From positions 5,603,001 through 5,667,000 of the forward strand of contig NEEC01000002.1 of the NCBI GenBank assembly GCA_002189035.1: DNA of 64,000 nucleotides, in the 5' to 3' direction. The stretch is from Utricularia gibba. Taxonomy: Eukaryota; Streptophyta; Magnoliopsida; Lamiales; Lentibulariaceae. The notes under the pieces are model-generated. The model was given only the letters and a program-made list of their open reading frames with translations. It was not told the DNA's origin and did no database searches. Positions 1 through 11,289 of this stretch are shown here, in pieces; the stretch's first letter is position 1, and every line of letters starts with the position of its first letter. The position numbers and the translations under genes were made by a program.

Positions 1-20
1 AAGCCTATACGCTTTTGCAG

Positions 21-1219
21 TTTGCGAGGAACTATATGCATGCTTTTGGGTCGCTTTAGAACTGATCGGTAAGCTCGAACAAAAAAAAAAAAAAGCCACG
101 TGAATACGATTTTGCATGGCTGAAAGTGTTTATGATAAATTTACCCAGTGTTTCCCATGAAGCAAGTTCGTCGTGAAAAGGCGAAGCATTTTCATGCCAT
201 GGAACTGGTGGAGTTGCTGTGTGAGAAAATATCTTCCACCGAAGAGGAAGCCCTGTTCAAAGACCCACTGCTTCATGCGGCGACAAATGGGATATATGAG
301 ATGGTGGAAGAGATCAGAGACTGGTGCCGATCCGCTCGAAACTTCGAAGACGAGCAAGGCCGCAATTTCTTCGAGTTGGGAGTGATCAATCGCCATGAAA
401 AGACGCTCAAGGTTCTGGAGGACTATCAAGAAAAGGTTCACATTTTGAACCGAGTGGACAGTGACGATAACAACATACTGCATCTGGTGGGACGTGAGCC
501 ACGATACGATGATTTCGGCTCCGGTGCTGTTTTCAAAATGCAACTCGAGTTGCTATGGTTCCAGGTGACGTAAATCTTTCCTTTCAGGAGTTCCATGGGA
601 GCGATTTCTTAGACACAGGTTTTGTTGTTTACAGGAATTGGCATCAATCTACCCTGAGCTGAAAACGAGGCTGAACAGAGACAGAAAAACTCCCCTGATG
701 ATCTTCAACGAGGAGCATTCAGAGATCGCTAAAAGCGAGCTGAATCGCCTCAACTCGATGGCAACGTCCTGCTCCGTGGCGGCATCCATAATAGCAACGG
801 TGGCATTTGCCGCCGCGATCACAGTCCCCGGCGGAAATAACAGCGACGGCCTCCCCAATTTTTCTCGCAGGAACTCCTTCACCGTGTTCATGGTCTCGGA
901 TGCGCTGGCGGTGGTGAGCTCGATCACGACGCTGGTGTCGTTTCTGTCCATCTTCACGTCGCAGTACGTCGCCCATGACTTCGTGTACGCGATTCCGAAC
1001 AGAGTGATCTTAGGGCTCATCTCCCTCATGTTTTCCATCGTGTTTTTGATGGTGGCGTTTGGGAGCACCGTGGTGCTGGTTGAAGCCGCCCGCAGGCCCT
1101 TCGTTCTGCTGCCTATCGTGCTCCTGGGCTGCGTGCCGGCGGCCGTGTTTGTGCTGTTGCAGGTCCCTACGCTTCTCAAGATGATCTCCTCCACCTACGG
1201 CCCCTCCATTTTCAAGTAG
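21..1219 (+). CDS. Ankyrin-repeat protein with C-terminal PGG domain, 3' part (ITN1/ACD6-like)
   Basis: This is the 3' portion of a plant ankyrin/PGG membrane protein gene; the repeat-coding exons lie before the window. Proposed exons are about 21-68, 149-564 and 635-1219 (stop TAG). The junctions 564/635 (CAG^gtgacg...tttacag^GAA) and 68/149 (phase 1) keep one frame. The middle exon has the pre-PGG linker seen in this family (HAMELVELLCEKIS, then NNILHLVG). The last exon has the PGG domain: ATSCSVAASIIATVAFAAA, VPGG, then three further hydrophobic segments, giving about four membrane helices. Relatives such as ITN1 and ACD6 act at membranes in salt, ROS or defence responses; a role here is inferred from family only. 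The 21-68 exon is the least certain part. No break is seen in the last two exons. Confidence 0.85.
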
Positions 1220-1624
1220 CTCTATTTATAGTTTCTATATGGAGTTTGAGTTGAATAGAATTATGGATTCTGCCTCCTTATTGTTACATTAAATTGAAGT
1301 ATAGCAATTCTTAGGTTGAGTCAAATTCTGATCATGAATTCTATTTATTTTTACGTTAAATTAAATTACCTTGAATCGAATTTAATTTAACTTAACCTTA
1401 TATTTATTTTTTTAAATTTCACCTTTTATGATAGATTAAACCTGATTTTAGGCTTTATTATTCAATTTATTTAACTTGATATTTTATTGGAATTTCAATA
1501 ATTTTCAAAAAATAAAAATAGAAACATTTTATAAAAATAAAAATTACGATTAAGGGTCTTCAACAAAAATTAAAATAAAAGAGGAATAAAAAATAAAATA
1601 AAATAAAATAATATTATAGATAAA
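1220..1624. other. AT-rich intergenic stretch
   Basis: This is the 3' flank of the PGG gene. It holds short A-rich and AAAAT-type runs (near 1560-1612) and no credible ORF or RNA gene. Confidence 0.6.
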
Positions 1625-2801
1625 GGTAGATCAAATAAGTGCGTGAAATCGGTTATTTAAACTACTTTATATCGTGAATGTAGAAATTGAAATTTTTTAC
1701 ATTCACGTGTAAAAAAAGTAAACAATCTTATCATATAAGCAAGATTATTGTCATATAAACAAGACTCTTGCCACGTAAACAACACTACTGCCTACTAAGC
1801 ATACTCTCGTCTACTAAGCAGACTCACATTGAGTCGCTAAAACAAAATAGTATTTTAACACAAGGTGCTTTAATTTACTTTTAATGACACAAAATTGAAA
1901 ATACTTATTTATGTGCCAATGACTAACACAAAAATAAGCTTACTTTTTAGATTTAAATCTCAATCCTACTTCTAAAACAGGATTATCAAGATCATAGTTT
2001 ATATATACTCGTTTAATAGGCAATTCATTGGCAAACATCATCTCTCCCATTTGAAATAAAATAGCCAATCTTTCAGAAGCATTACCTGAAAACTGATATC
2101 CCAAACTTGCTGTGTGTAAAACAGGAACTTGTAACAATTGATTACCGATATCAAAATTTTCTTGAAACCCATCTTCATCAATGTTTCCAACTGTCATTGA
2201 CTCATGTTCTGATTCTAAAAATGAAGAATGAGAATTGTGTATTGGAAGAGAATTAGATGTTACTATGTTATCAAACTCTTCAATGAAAAAAGAAACAGAA
2301 TTAAAAATTGCAAAAGTGAACGAATTGATTTTGATTGAATTCTATATTTATAGTTGAATTAATTAATTTTTAATTCATTTTATGAGCACTATATTAATTT
2401 AAAAATTAAAAAACCCATCATTATCAATTATAAGATCACATGCACCAAATGCGTAATTGATGGATCTTGTTCGAGCAAAGGGAGCACGAGCATCAAATGC
2501 ATAATTAATGGATCTTGTCAGAATAAATGGACAAACTCTCACTAGTATAAATAGTCTCTTGCTTAACTGGCGAGATTATTGCTTATTAGGCGAAAATGTT
2601 GCTTAGTAAGCGAGAATATTCAAGGTAAACCAAAGTCTTACTTAGTAGGTAAGAATATTGTTTACGTGGCAAGAGTCTTACTTATATGACAAGAGTTTTA
2701 TATATGTGGTAAGATTGTTTAATTTCTCACGCAAAAAAGCTCAATTTCCACACTCATAATATAAAGTAGATTATTTCGTTCAAAGTAAGTGTTGAGTAAC
2801 C
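1625..2801. mobile_element. DNA transposon with long diverged terminal inverted repeats (MULE-like or foldback)
   Basis: The block at 1625-1830 matches the reverse complement of 2540-2801 over roughly 200 bp with many substitutions and small gaps. Shared landmarks include CTACTTTATAT, GAAATTGA, AACAATCTTA, CTCTTGCCACGTAAACAA and CTACTAAGCA. The ends would be GGTAGATCAA on the left and TTGAGTAACC on the right. The arms are built from loose repeats of a TAAGCAAGA-like word. About 700 bp lies between them and includes an 85-residue minus-strand ORF. No transposase is visible, so this is a nonautonomous element. Long inverted ends with an unrelated internal reading frame suggest a MULE or foldback type; a clean target-site duplication was not found. 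Confidence 0.6.
1940..2197 (-). CDS. Unrecognised ORF inside the inverted-repeat transposon
   Basis: This is an 85-codon reading frame on the minus strand, between the inverted arms of the element. The open frame continues upstream without a stop for about 50 further codons. The product has mixed composition (for example GYQFSGNASERLAILFQMGE near the middle and a basic end FKSKK) and does not look like random AT-rich translation. I do not recognise a family. It could be a captured host fragment, an element-encoded protein piece or a remnant of another mobile element. No expression evidence is available from sequence. Confidence 0.3.
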   Translation of the reverse strand: MTVGNIDEDGFQENFDIGNQLLQVPVLHTASLGYQFSGNASERLAILFQMGEMMFANELPIKRVYINYDLDNPVLEVGLRFKSKK

Positions 2802-3102
2802 TATTTATAATTTTAAAAAATAATTGGGAAATTATAAATTGGTTTAATTTTGTTTTAATTTGTCAGGCCCAACCTATAATAAGAAAGCCCAATGGGACAC
2901 ACCAACGACGCCTTGCTTCAACATTCCTCAAGCTTAAAATTGTCGTGTAGTTCGTTCCGGTGTATGACAGATGATTGATTTTCTTGAAAAATTTCTTGTC
3001 TCTGGAAGCTCTCGTTGTGTTTAGTTTAGGGGATTGGGTTTCTACAAAAAAAAAAAAAAAAAAAGAATGACGCTGTTTTTGGTTCGGCGGTAAGTCTTCG
3101 AC

Positions 3103-6100
3103 ATGTCTGCGGTTCGCAGCTTAGTTGATTTATGCATCGCCGCGTTTGCGGATGAAGTTAATGGTGAGTATGACAGCATTTTGCGGATGAAGTTAATGGC
3201 GGTAAAAAACAATATGCTCTAAAAAGCAATCCGTATGATGAATCAAAAATTGGTTTTATGATTAGCGTAGTTCTTCACTTCTTCCTGAGCAGTAATGTCG
3301 CTGAGGGCATTTCATTCAGGAAACCTTGAGGGTTGTATTCTTCTCTCTGGTATTTATGGGCTCCCTCCTGAATTGCTTGATGGGGTGCTAATGTGCTTGA
3401 CTCCGTTGGCTTTGCAGAACCTGCAAGACAAGTGGTTAGAATTGCACTTCTTTTGCCTTATATGTGAAATGAATGACTTTCTCTTGTTGATTAGCTGGTT
3501 TTTGTCAAATGCTTACCCTGTTTGCGGATCGCGTGCTACCCAGTGATCTATCAGGTCTTTATTTCCTTTCGCAGGCCGTTTGAAGTGAGCAGAATCAGTG
3601 AAAGCGGAGATGATTACCATCAACAAAGTCGGAAACGTAAAAGGTTGAAAGAGAATTAAGTATGTTTTTGTGTGACAGATGGATAAGAACCCTGCCAAAA
3701 TGATGTTTTGAGTTTCTCAGAAACGAAGTATTCGATGCTGCATGGGATAGACTCTATGGGATCCGCTGGCCCCGTTGTTATGAAAAACCAGCGGATGTTG
3801 ATTGGCAGCAAATGTATTGGGAGAGACACTTGGATGAGTATTCTCCATAATTCTACCTTCCTCAAGTGAAATATCATGATAGCCTTGTTTGTATTTGAGA
3901 TTCACAAATTATTCTTGATTCTAGTTGTGTGGAAGCTGTAGCAGAAACAGCTTTGCTGCCTTCATTTAATGGTTCAATTGGAGAAATTGAGATTCCAGGT
4001 AAGATTTTCTCTTGTAACCCAACTGCTTCTTGTGAGCTTGCATTCAACCCTTAGTTTCCTTGTGACATGAGCCACTTACTCTGCTACTAGATATCTCCAC
4101 CCTGTCCTGTGCTTGATATTTGAGAAACAGTGGTGGAGTAATTATTGGACTTCCAGATGACACGGCCTGCACCACCTGATATGTATTTTACTTTGTGCAG
4201 ATTGTATATTACAGTCCATTGGATTTAACGATCATTTTGTGAAATCAACACCCAGCTGTCTTAAATTTTCTTATCATTGCATCCAGTTTCACAATTACAT
4301 AAGGTATTGAGGATGAATGGTATGCACAGAATTTTCTGAAAATCTACCAATTGCTTCTTATGTCATTGTTTCTTTTCATTCAAATGAGTGTACCAGATGC
4401 TATATTTTGTTCAACATAGTTGTCTTTGTTGCAGAAGTATGAAGCTCCCGACTCCTCTTTTTATTGCTGAAAAATGCGTGAGTTGATCTTTGAAATTTCC
4501 TATGATGTTTTTCTGGTTCTGTTTAAAATTCAAATAAACAGTGGAAGCGAACTGGGGGAACACCGAAAAAGGAATAAATGTTGATCCTGGGATTTCCCTA
4601 TCTGGGTTTTCAAATGTTCATAGGGTCCTGAGTCAAAAAAAAAATGCACATAAGGTGCTGGTAACAATTAAGAATACTGGAAAATAACTATAAACCATTG
4701 AATTCCTATTCCTAAATGTTTGCATTTTTTGTTTAAAGGATGGATTTTGTACTCTATATTTACTTGCTCTTGACCTGCTACCCTGCTGCAGGACTTGTTA
4801 CGGTGTAGTAGGCTGGTGAGCCTGGAGATCCAATGGATTAAATTGAATGACGATGTAAGGCATTTGCAATTGTTACTATTTTATTAATGGCCGTGTGAGA
4901 AACATCTTTAATTTTTCTTTCATATTAAGTGCACTCTCAACAGTATGATACAGGTTTTCCTTGTGTCATGCTCCATTGTCATTCCAACGAGACATTGTTT
5001 ATTTTATGAAAATCTGGATGCTTTAAGGTGTTAAACGTGGAGAATGATATCAATTTTTTTTTTTTTTTGTCTATCTGGTCGTATCTATGTAATTTTTCCT
5101 ATTAATTGTTTCAGGTTGGAGGACTATGTAAACTTTTGAATCAGAACTGCGAGACTATAAAATCAGTTTACTTTATCCACTGCAAGTTTTCTCCATCCTC
5201 GTTGGATGCGATTTGTGATTCACTTCACATGAAGGGTCTTGAGCAACATGGAGTTGAGCATTTCACTATTAAAAGATCAAGTTTATTTCAAAATGATTCA
5301 TCTCCCATGCCATCTGGCTTTGCCTCTTTTTTACATTTTGGGAAGTAGGTAAACGTGTAGATCAGATGCATTACAAAATATTTGAAGCTGTTTTTATATT
5401 TCTATCCTCACAATAATGTATATTTTCTGCAGGTATTTACTATCTTTAACCTTAAGTGATGCTCAACTGGGCAGGAATTTTGCAAGGGAAACTTTGAATT
5501 GTCTCTTGGGTGCTCCAACTAGTATTTCTTCTCTTGACCTTTCCGAAAATAATGTTAGTTTCTATTTGCTTTATTTGGCTGAATACGTCAATTGTGGCTC
5601 ATTTTGATTTGAGATATTATTTCAGATTTCTGGTTCTTTTTCACGCTTGATGTGGAGATTGTCTGGCTCAATGCTTGGGACGGGGAAGTTGCACCTGTCA
5701 TTGCGAGTGCTCAATCTAAGGTTTAAATTTTCCCATGTTTGTTTTTCTTACTATTTTTTTTTTCATGAGCTAAATTTTAGTGTCTGATCATCTTTTTTTG
5801 GGTATACTGCAGGGCTTGCAACTTAGTAAAAGATGATATATCCTGTCTGAAACATACTCTGCGTCATCTGCACAATTTGCAGAATCTCGATTTAAGCGAT
5901 AACTTCCTCGAAGATGGAATCAGGTCAGAAAGAATTCCTGCATAATAATGTGGCTTCATATTTTTCATTGTGTACGTAGTACATTATTATGGTTTCAGGG
6001 TAGTCTCAACGTTTTACAGATATTCTGCGTGTGAGACTTTTACACATAGATGCTTGATTTTTCAGGAGCCTCATCACCTACTTTTCTGAGATTACAAGCA

Positions 6101-6965
6101 GAGACGTGCCATTTTCTGACCTGAAGCTTGAGAACTGTGGCCTTCATTGCAAGGATGTGGCTGAACTTCTAGAAGTTTTTTCAAATATGAAGACGCCTCT
6201 TAATTTGCTCTCGCTCAAAGGCAACAGTCTTGGCAGGTATAACTGTATTACTTGGTAAAATATCCAGAGAGAACCTATAATTTCTGTACCGTTTCCAGTT
6301 TTTTCCTAATCTCCATGGATTTGGGTTTCCGTAGCCATTTTGGGTCGCCATTTGGAAAATTTTTGTGCACTGGCGTCTCCATTCTCGACGTTGGATATGT
6401 TGGCCTAGGTCCCTCTGGTTTTGTCGCTGCAGCCAATGAAATAACCAAAGAGTTGGGCATTGAACACATAGACATAAGGTCAGCTTTTTCTTATTGTGCC
6501 CCCCTGGTTTGCGACTACTTCCCTTTGACGTTCTTCTGCTACCTGTTACAGCAACAACGTTGGCAGGACTGAAGCAGCACGGTTTGTGTCCGTCATCCTT
6601 TCACGTGCTCGCAAAAAAGTTGCCGTCTATGCGCGATCCAACTCAATGCCTGCCGAAGCACTGTCAATCATCTCGCAAGGCTTCAAGGCTGCAAAAGGTG
6701 ACCGCCCCCCTAAAACCATGCATGTTTTGAGCTATGAATAGCAGCATGTTGGAAGAATGCCAATGCCCCAATGCCTGCCTTTGCTCCCTGGTTTGCAGGG
6801 AAGCTGAAGCATTTGGATCTGCGGGGAAATACCTTCTCGGGTGCAGGTTCCTGTATGGAAATGGAATCATTCCGAGCGGCATGTGAAATGCATTTGCGTC
6901 CGGAGTGCAGTGTCAGCATGTCGTCCTTGGATGAGGGAAGCGAGCCATGCGATTATGAGCCTTAG
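3103..6965 (+). CDS. Leucine-rich repeat (RNI-like) protein, 16 exons
   Basis: Sixteen exons join in one frame: 3103-3163, 3293-3431, 3575-3643, 3721-3837, 3925-3998, 4201-4303, 4435-4477, 4792-4854, 5115-5344, 5433-5553, 5626-5720, 5813-5923, 6066-6236, 6335-6478, 6552-6697 and 6799-6965. The product is 617 residues. The N-terminus (LPPELLDGVL, LALQNLQDK) resembles an F-box or elongin-A-like entry segment and is followed by a basic RKRKR stretch and a tryptophan-rich part (WDRLYGIRWP, DWQQMYWERH). The rest is irregular LRRs: SSLDLSENN, LRVLNLR, LQNLDLSDN, LNLLSLKGN, LKHLDLRGN. It matches an uncharacterised plant RNI-like family sometimes labelled tonsoku-like. The donor after exon 3 (AAAAG^gttgaa) is weak but needed. 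Function is unknown; a protein-interaction scaffold is likely. Confidence 0.82.
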
Positions 6966-7813
6966 CCGCTGCATAATGTGCAGGTGGAGCGCAGCCAATT
7001 GGCAGAGCTGATGCATCTTGGCCAGGCTGACGCGGTCCTGGTTTTTTGCTTTTACAGCAAAATAGATAACTGAATTGTAGTATGTTGTAGTTCTCCATCT
7101 CATGAATCATTCTTGCAAAAGGGAAAAAAAATCTCATAAATCATTTTAAAATTAATGGAAGTATTAAACATTTAAGGGATGTTTGGTAAAAAGTTTTGAT
7201 TTTGAAGTATATTTAATTTAATATAAGTATTTGATAATAAATTTTAAATTAAACAGTTTAAAATTAGTATAAGAAAAAATTAAAATCTTTTACACTGTTG
7301 TATTGAAAACAAAGTTAGTTTTTTTATATGTGTTTATTTAATACAACTAAATTCACTTATTTAATGTATTTTAAATTTAAATTCTTAAATTGTATTTTAT
7401 TTTAAGTCATATTACTAAAACTGAAACAAACTACCAAATCTACCCTCTATTAAGATGGATACTATCTCAAATTGTTGTGTCATTTAAGAACACACACAAT
7501 TATGATGCTTTTATTCATAGATTTTTACATGGTAAAAATTATTTTTATGTATACGGAGCATTTTCCATTTTTCTATTTTTAGAGTCACGCACATCTTCTC
7601 TCATTTTATTTTCCGCAATAAGTAATCACAAATGGAAAAAAGCAAGAGGAGGATATGAGCTACATTGTTTCGGCGCCTATTTCTCAAGTAATAGAGAATA
7701 AAAAATATCTAAAATATAAAAATATTGAAGATTTATGGTTGGTATCTCAAATTCCTTCATTTTGTCTGAAAATTTATATTAGATATTAAAAATTAGTTTT
7801 ATAAAAATGTTAA
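6966..7813. other. AT-rich intergenic stretch
   Basis: This is the 3' flank of the LRR gene followed by A/T-rich DNA. An open frame at 7390-7701 has no family resemblance and its base composition equals the surroundings, so it is not called as a gene. Confidence 0.55.
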
Positions 7814-8208
7814 GGGTGTATTCTTTTTTTTAATTTTTGTTTCAAATTATGTAAAATAAAATCAGTTTTAAGATTTTATTAATAGATTCAATTTTCAAAC
7901 TATAAAACTATTTTTTAATATAACATAAAATTATATTGTAGATTTTCATATGTTAAATTGTATATTATAAAATTTGATAGATTAAATTATTGTATAGTTT
8001 AATGTGATAATATAAATGTCTTTTAGAAGTGTATTGAGAGTTGATAAAATAATTTATCTAATTAATCTCTTTTTGAATTATTGAAACAGAGATTTAACAA
8101 ATTCAATAATTTTTAAAGTAATCATAAATTTTGAATTTCTAATTTTATCATAAAAAAAGATAAAATTAAAATATATAAAAATTAAACATAATTACTTCGA
8201 ACACACTC
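7814..8208. mobile_element. Tourist-like MITE (PIF/Harbinger type)
   Basis: This 395-bp AT-rich element has imperfect terminal inverted repeats: GGGTGTATTC at 7814-7823 and GAACACACTC at 8199-8208, which pair at 8 of 10 bases. It is flanked on both sides by TAA (7811-7813 and 8209-8211), the three-base target duplication expected for PIF/Harbinger elements. There is no coding capacity. The short, degenerate inverted repeats keep the call moderate. Confidence 0.5.
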
Positions 8209-9081
8209 TAAACACTCGAGTATAGATGTGAATCTTTACCACTTTGGAACTATTTGGTTGTTTCTAAAAATAATTACAAAAAAGTGATTATGTAGAAGTT
8301 TTTTTTGGAATAGTTTATGTTTTGTCCACCAACTCTAAACCGGTAGAATCAAAAAGTATTTGTGGTGAAGTATATTACTATTGTGACCTCATTAATTATG
8401 CAATTAATGATTTTTTTCCAATTAAAATTGAATAAATGTAGTAAATGAGGCAAATCTTAGTTAGATTTATTTGGCTTGAATGGGAGCAGTAGGTAGAGGC
8501 CAAATTTTGAGTAATCACACCTAGTTTTCGTGTTATATTTAAGCAGGAATGGAGAAATTAAAATATTACTTGTTGTATTTTTGGAGTTGCATCTTGAGCC
8601 CTAAGATGGAGTGAGAGAAATATAATTTATTGAAATTTAAAAGAGAATGAACGTAAAATAGATCAAATATATTTTAGAAGTATGTCATTTTTTATTAGAA
8701 TAAGAGTATTTCAACTTTTTAATAAAACTAAATTACTTTAATATTTCAATTTTATATGTAGTAGAATCAGTATGTGTTTTGTCTAAGAATCATTTCTAAA
8801 AAGAATTTGATTGAATTAGAGCTATAACAAATACACACTTAGTCCTTGATTGCACACAAACTCATTTCTTAGTTTCAGGCCTCTTTTTATTGTCACACTG
8901 TTTCACACAAGATCCAAACTCGGCACTATTTGAGATTTATGAGTGCCATGATTAGTAAGCACAATAGTTATCCAACATATGACAAATAGAAGCACGACGA
9001 AGAAGCCCCATCGACACGACAATAGCACAAAACTTACCATTCCTTCCCACCCCACGTCCATACTGAACCGTAAGAATCCCC
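8209..9081. other. AT-rich intergenic DNA, possible dispersed repeat
   Basis: No gene is seen. The segment at about 8680-8830 resembles 16790-16960 in composition and scattered words (a stretch ending in tgttttgt then aatcattt), which hints at one decayed dispersed repeat family. Confidence 0.35.
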
Positions 9082-9579
9082 TCACGGGGATGGCGTTGGA
9101 AGAGCACCATTGTCGCCGCCGAAGCTGGCGCCATTAGAGAAGCCTCCGGCCGTCGGGAATCCACTGTTCTCAACCGTGGCTCCGTTGGGAAGAGCACCAT
9201 TGTCGCCGCCGAAGCTGGCGCCATTCGAAAACCCTCCGGTCGTCGGAAATCCACCGTTCTCAACCGTGACGCCGTTGGGAAGGTTACCAACGGTTGTAAA
9301 ATGGCCCGGAATCCTACCATAACCTGAATAGGCACCATTAGGCCCGGTCCCGGCGTAGGCCACGGCGCCGTTGAAGTTCCCACCATTCATGGATCCCAAA
9401 CCCGCTCCCACTCCGCCGAACGGCATCCCGTTGTTGCCGAAGCCGCTCATCGCCCCCAGACCTCCCACGTACATAGAACTCTTCTCATCAGCCAAATATC
9501 CAGGGAAAACCCTAGCGGCTTCCATGCAAGCTGCTGCATGAACCACAACAAGAAACAAGAGAACAAACCACTTAGCCAT
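9082..9579 (-). CDS. Secreted glycine-rich putative cell-wall protein
   Basis: This single-exon gene encodes 165 residues. The start at 9579 (MAKWFVLLFLV) is preferred over an in-frame upstream TTG/ATG region because it places a classic signal peptide first (hydrophobic core about residues 4-18, then Ala-Cys-Met-Glu-Ala-Ala). The mature part is rich in Gly, Asn and Phe (GGLGAMSGFGNN, GGVGAGLGSMNGG). It ends in two 30-residue repeats with NG(V/A)TVEN and GGFSNGASFGGDNGALP, coded by 9187-9276 and 9097-9186, then TPSP. This fits the plant family annotated as putative cell wall protein. A TATA-like TATAAA lies on the minus strand at 9616-9621, very close to the start codon. The function is presumably structural in the wall; no enzyme motif is present. 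Confidence 0.82.
   Translation of the reverse strand: MAKWFVLLFLVVVHAAACMEAARVFPGYLADEKSSMYVGGLGAMSGFGNNGMPFGGVGAGLGSMNGGNFNGAVAYAGTGPNGAYSGYGRIPGHFTTVGNLPNGVTVENGGFPTTGGFSNGASFGGDNGALPNGATVENSGFPTAGGFSNGASFGGDNGALPTPSP
9097..9276 (-). repeat. Two 90-bp tandem repeats inside the cell-wall protein gene
   Basis: Two adjacent 90-bp units (9097-9186 and 9187-9276) encode 30-residue repeats differing at only a few residues. The unit length is a multiple of three, so copy-number change would keep the frame. Confidence 0.85.
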
Positions 9580-11289
9580 TTTTGCGAGGATAACAATGAG
9601 TTTACTGAGGCACAATTTATAGATCCTGAAAAAACAGAGGAGCGGTTGCAGAAGTAAATACATGGAGCGAAAGTTTAATGCTATACTCCATTATTTTGGG
9701 CTCCAAGGTGCTGCACCAATCCAGCCATATTCACAAAAAAAAAAAAAAAAAAACCCTACTATGCTAAGTGTTTAATACCAATGTCTTAAACCACAAAAAA
9801 AAAAAACAATAAACTAATTGTACAAGTGATTCAAATCGTGATCGAACAATTCGTTTTTTAAAACTATAATTGAATCATGATTGAATTACAATTACGCTGT
9901 AGTTTATTGAATCCATGTAACACATTTAAAAGTTGCTTTAAAAGTCACTTGGATGTGTATCGAATCCAGATATATTTTGATTAAATAGAGAAGGAATCTA
10001 AGGGATGGTCACCTAGGCCATGAATGGGGAATCAATAATACACTTGCCATCATAAGATTCTTGTCCATCATCTAGAATCTCAGAGTGCCATATTATGATA
10101 CATGCGACAGAATCATTTACCAATCAAGCACTCTAAAGCATCCCATCCCAAGCCCAGTAGACTCACAAATACACATGCTACAGGTGCTACCATAGAATAG
10201 GATAGGATAATCCCTGTGCATTATTAATCTGAAAGGGATTATTGACAGGGCCTAGAAATACTATGAAATCTGATATAGGTTTGTAGTTACATATATATTT
10301 AGGGTTTGTTTGATTGTGTTACTTTAAAAGTATATTTTAAGAATTGTTTCTAATAAAATAAAAGATGAGGGTCTGTAATTTTATAAAAATAAATGCTGTT
10401 AATGATCATTTATGATGTTTTTGGTATTTTATTTAGTTAGGTTATTGGTTTAGGAGTTTCATGTTTGTTAATGTCATTAAATTAAAAAAAAAAGACAGAT
10501 GATTTTAAATAAAGGAGAGAGTTCTAATTATTTTTTGAAAAAATCATTATATATATATTTATATTTATATTTATTTATTTATTTATTCTATTTCTTGTAG
10601 AAGCATTTTTCATAAATTCTGTTTTAAAAATTTATTGTAATTGAAGGATAAAGCTGTCTTTTAATAAATTATTATAGCTTTTATACCAAAACATATAATT
10701 ATTTGCCAAACAACCTTCAATATATCCACCTTTAGTTATACTAACTACCAACATGCACTTCATCTTAAGTAGTCAAAAGTTTTAGATGTAATTAATGTTC
10801 AAAGAGGTGTAAAAGCACACAAAAAGCCTTGGTTCAGATTTTTACTATGTAAATTGTTGGATGAAAGTGCTTTTCTTACATCCAAAGAGGTCTATGAAAA
10901 TGAATAACAATTTGAAAAGAAAATATAGATGTTGTCAGTGTGCATATAGATGAGGTGACTTATGTTGAAGAAAGAGGATGGAAAACAGGGTAAAAATTTC
11001 AAAGTTTTATTTGATATGTAGTACATGCTGTTAAAAATAAAGGAAAGATATGCGAATTGAATAAAGATTGAAAAATAATTTTTAATAATCAAACTTCATG
11101 CATTCAAACAGATTTATTAAACTTATACCAGAGTAGATGATTATTATCTTGTTCCTAAAACTACTATAAGATAGTTACAATTCCTAAAAAAACTAATTTT
11201 ATTCCAGAATATTTATAATATCCATATTTTCGTAACTTTTAATAATTTGAAATTTGCTCCATGTTTTAGTGTATTCATGTTTATCATCC
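9580..11289. other. AT-rich intergenic DNA with homopolymers and simple repeats
   Basis: It holds an A-run of about 19 near 9736-9753, an (AT)n/(TTTA)n stretch at about 10547-10587, and a possible MITE-like block between AGGGTTTGTTTGATT (about 10301) and its loosely complementary TTTGCCAAACAACC (about 10702). No gene is supported. Confidence 0.45.

Noticed and set aside
649-1194. 181-codon minus-strand ORF opposite the PGG domain exon
   Set aside because: It is antisense to a recognisable PGG domain and shows no domain of its own.
9110-9322. Proline-rich plus-strand ORF opposite the cell-wall protein gene
   Set aside because: It is the shadow of the Gly/Asn-rich repeats on the minus strand and has no signal peptide or splice context.
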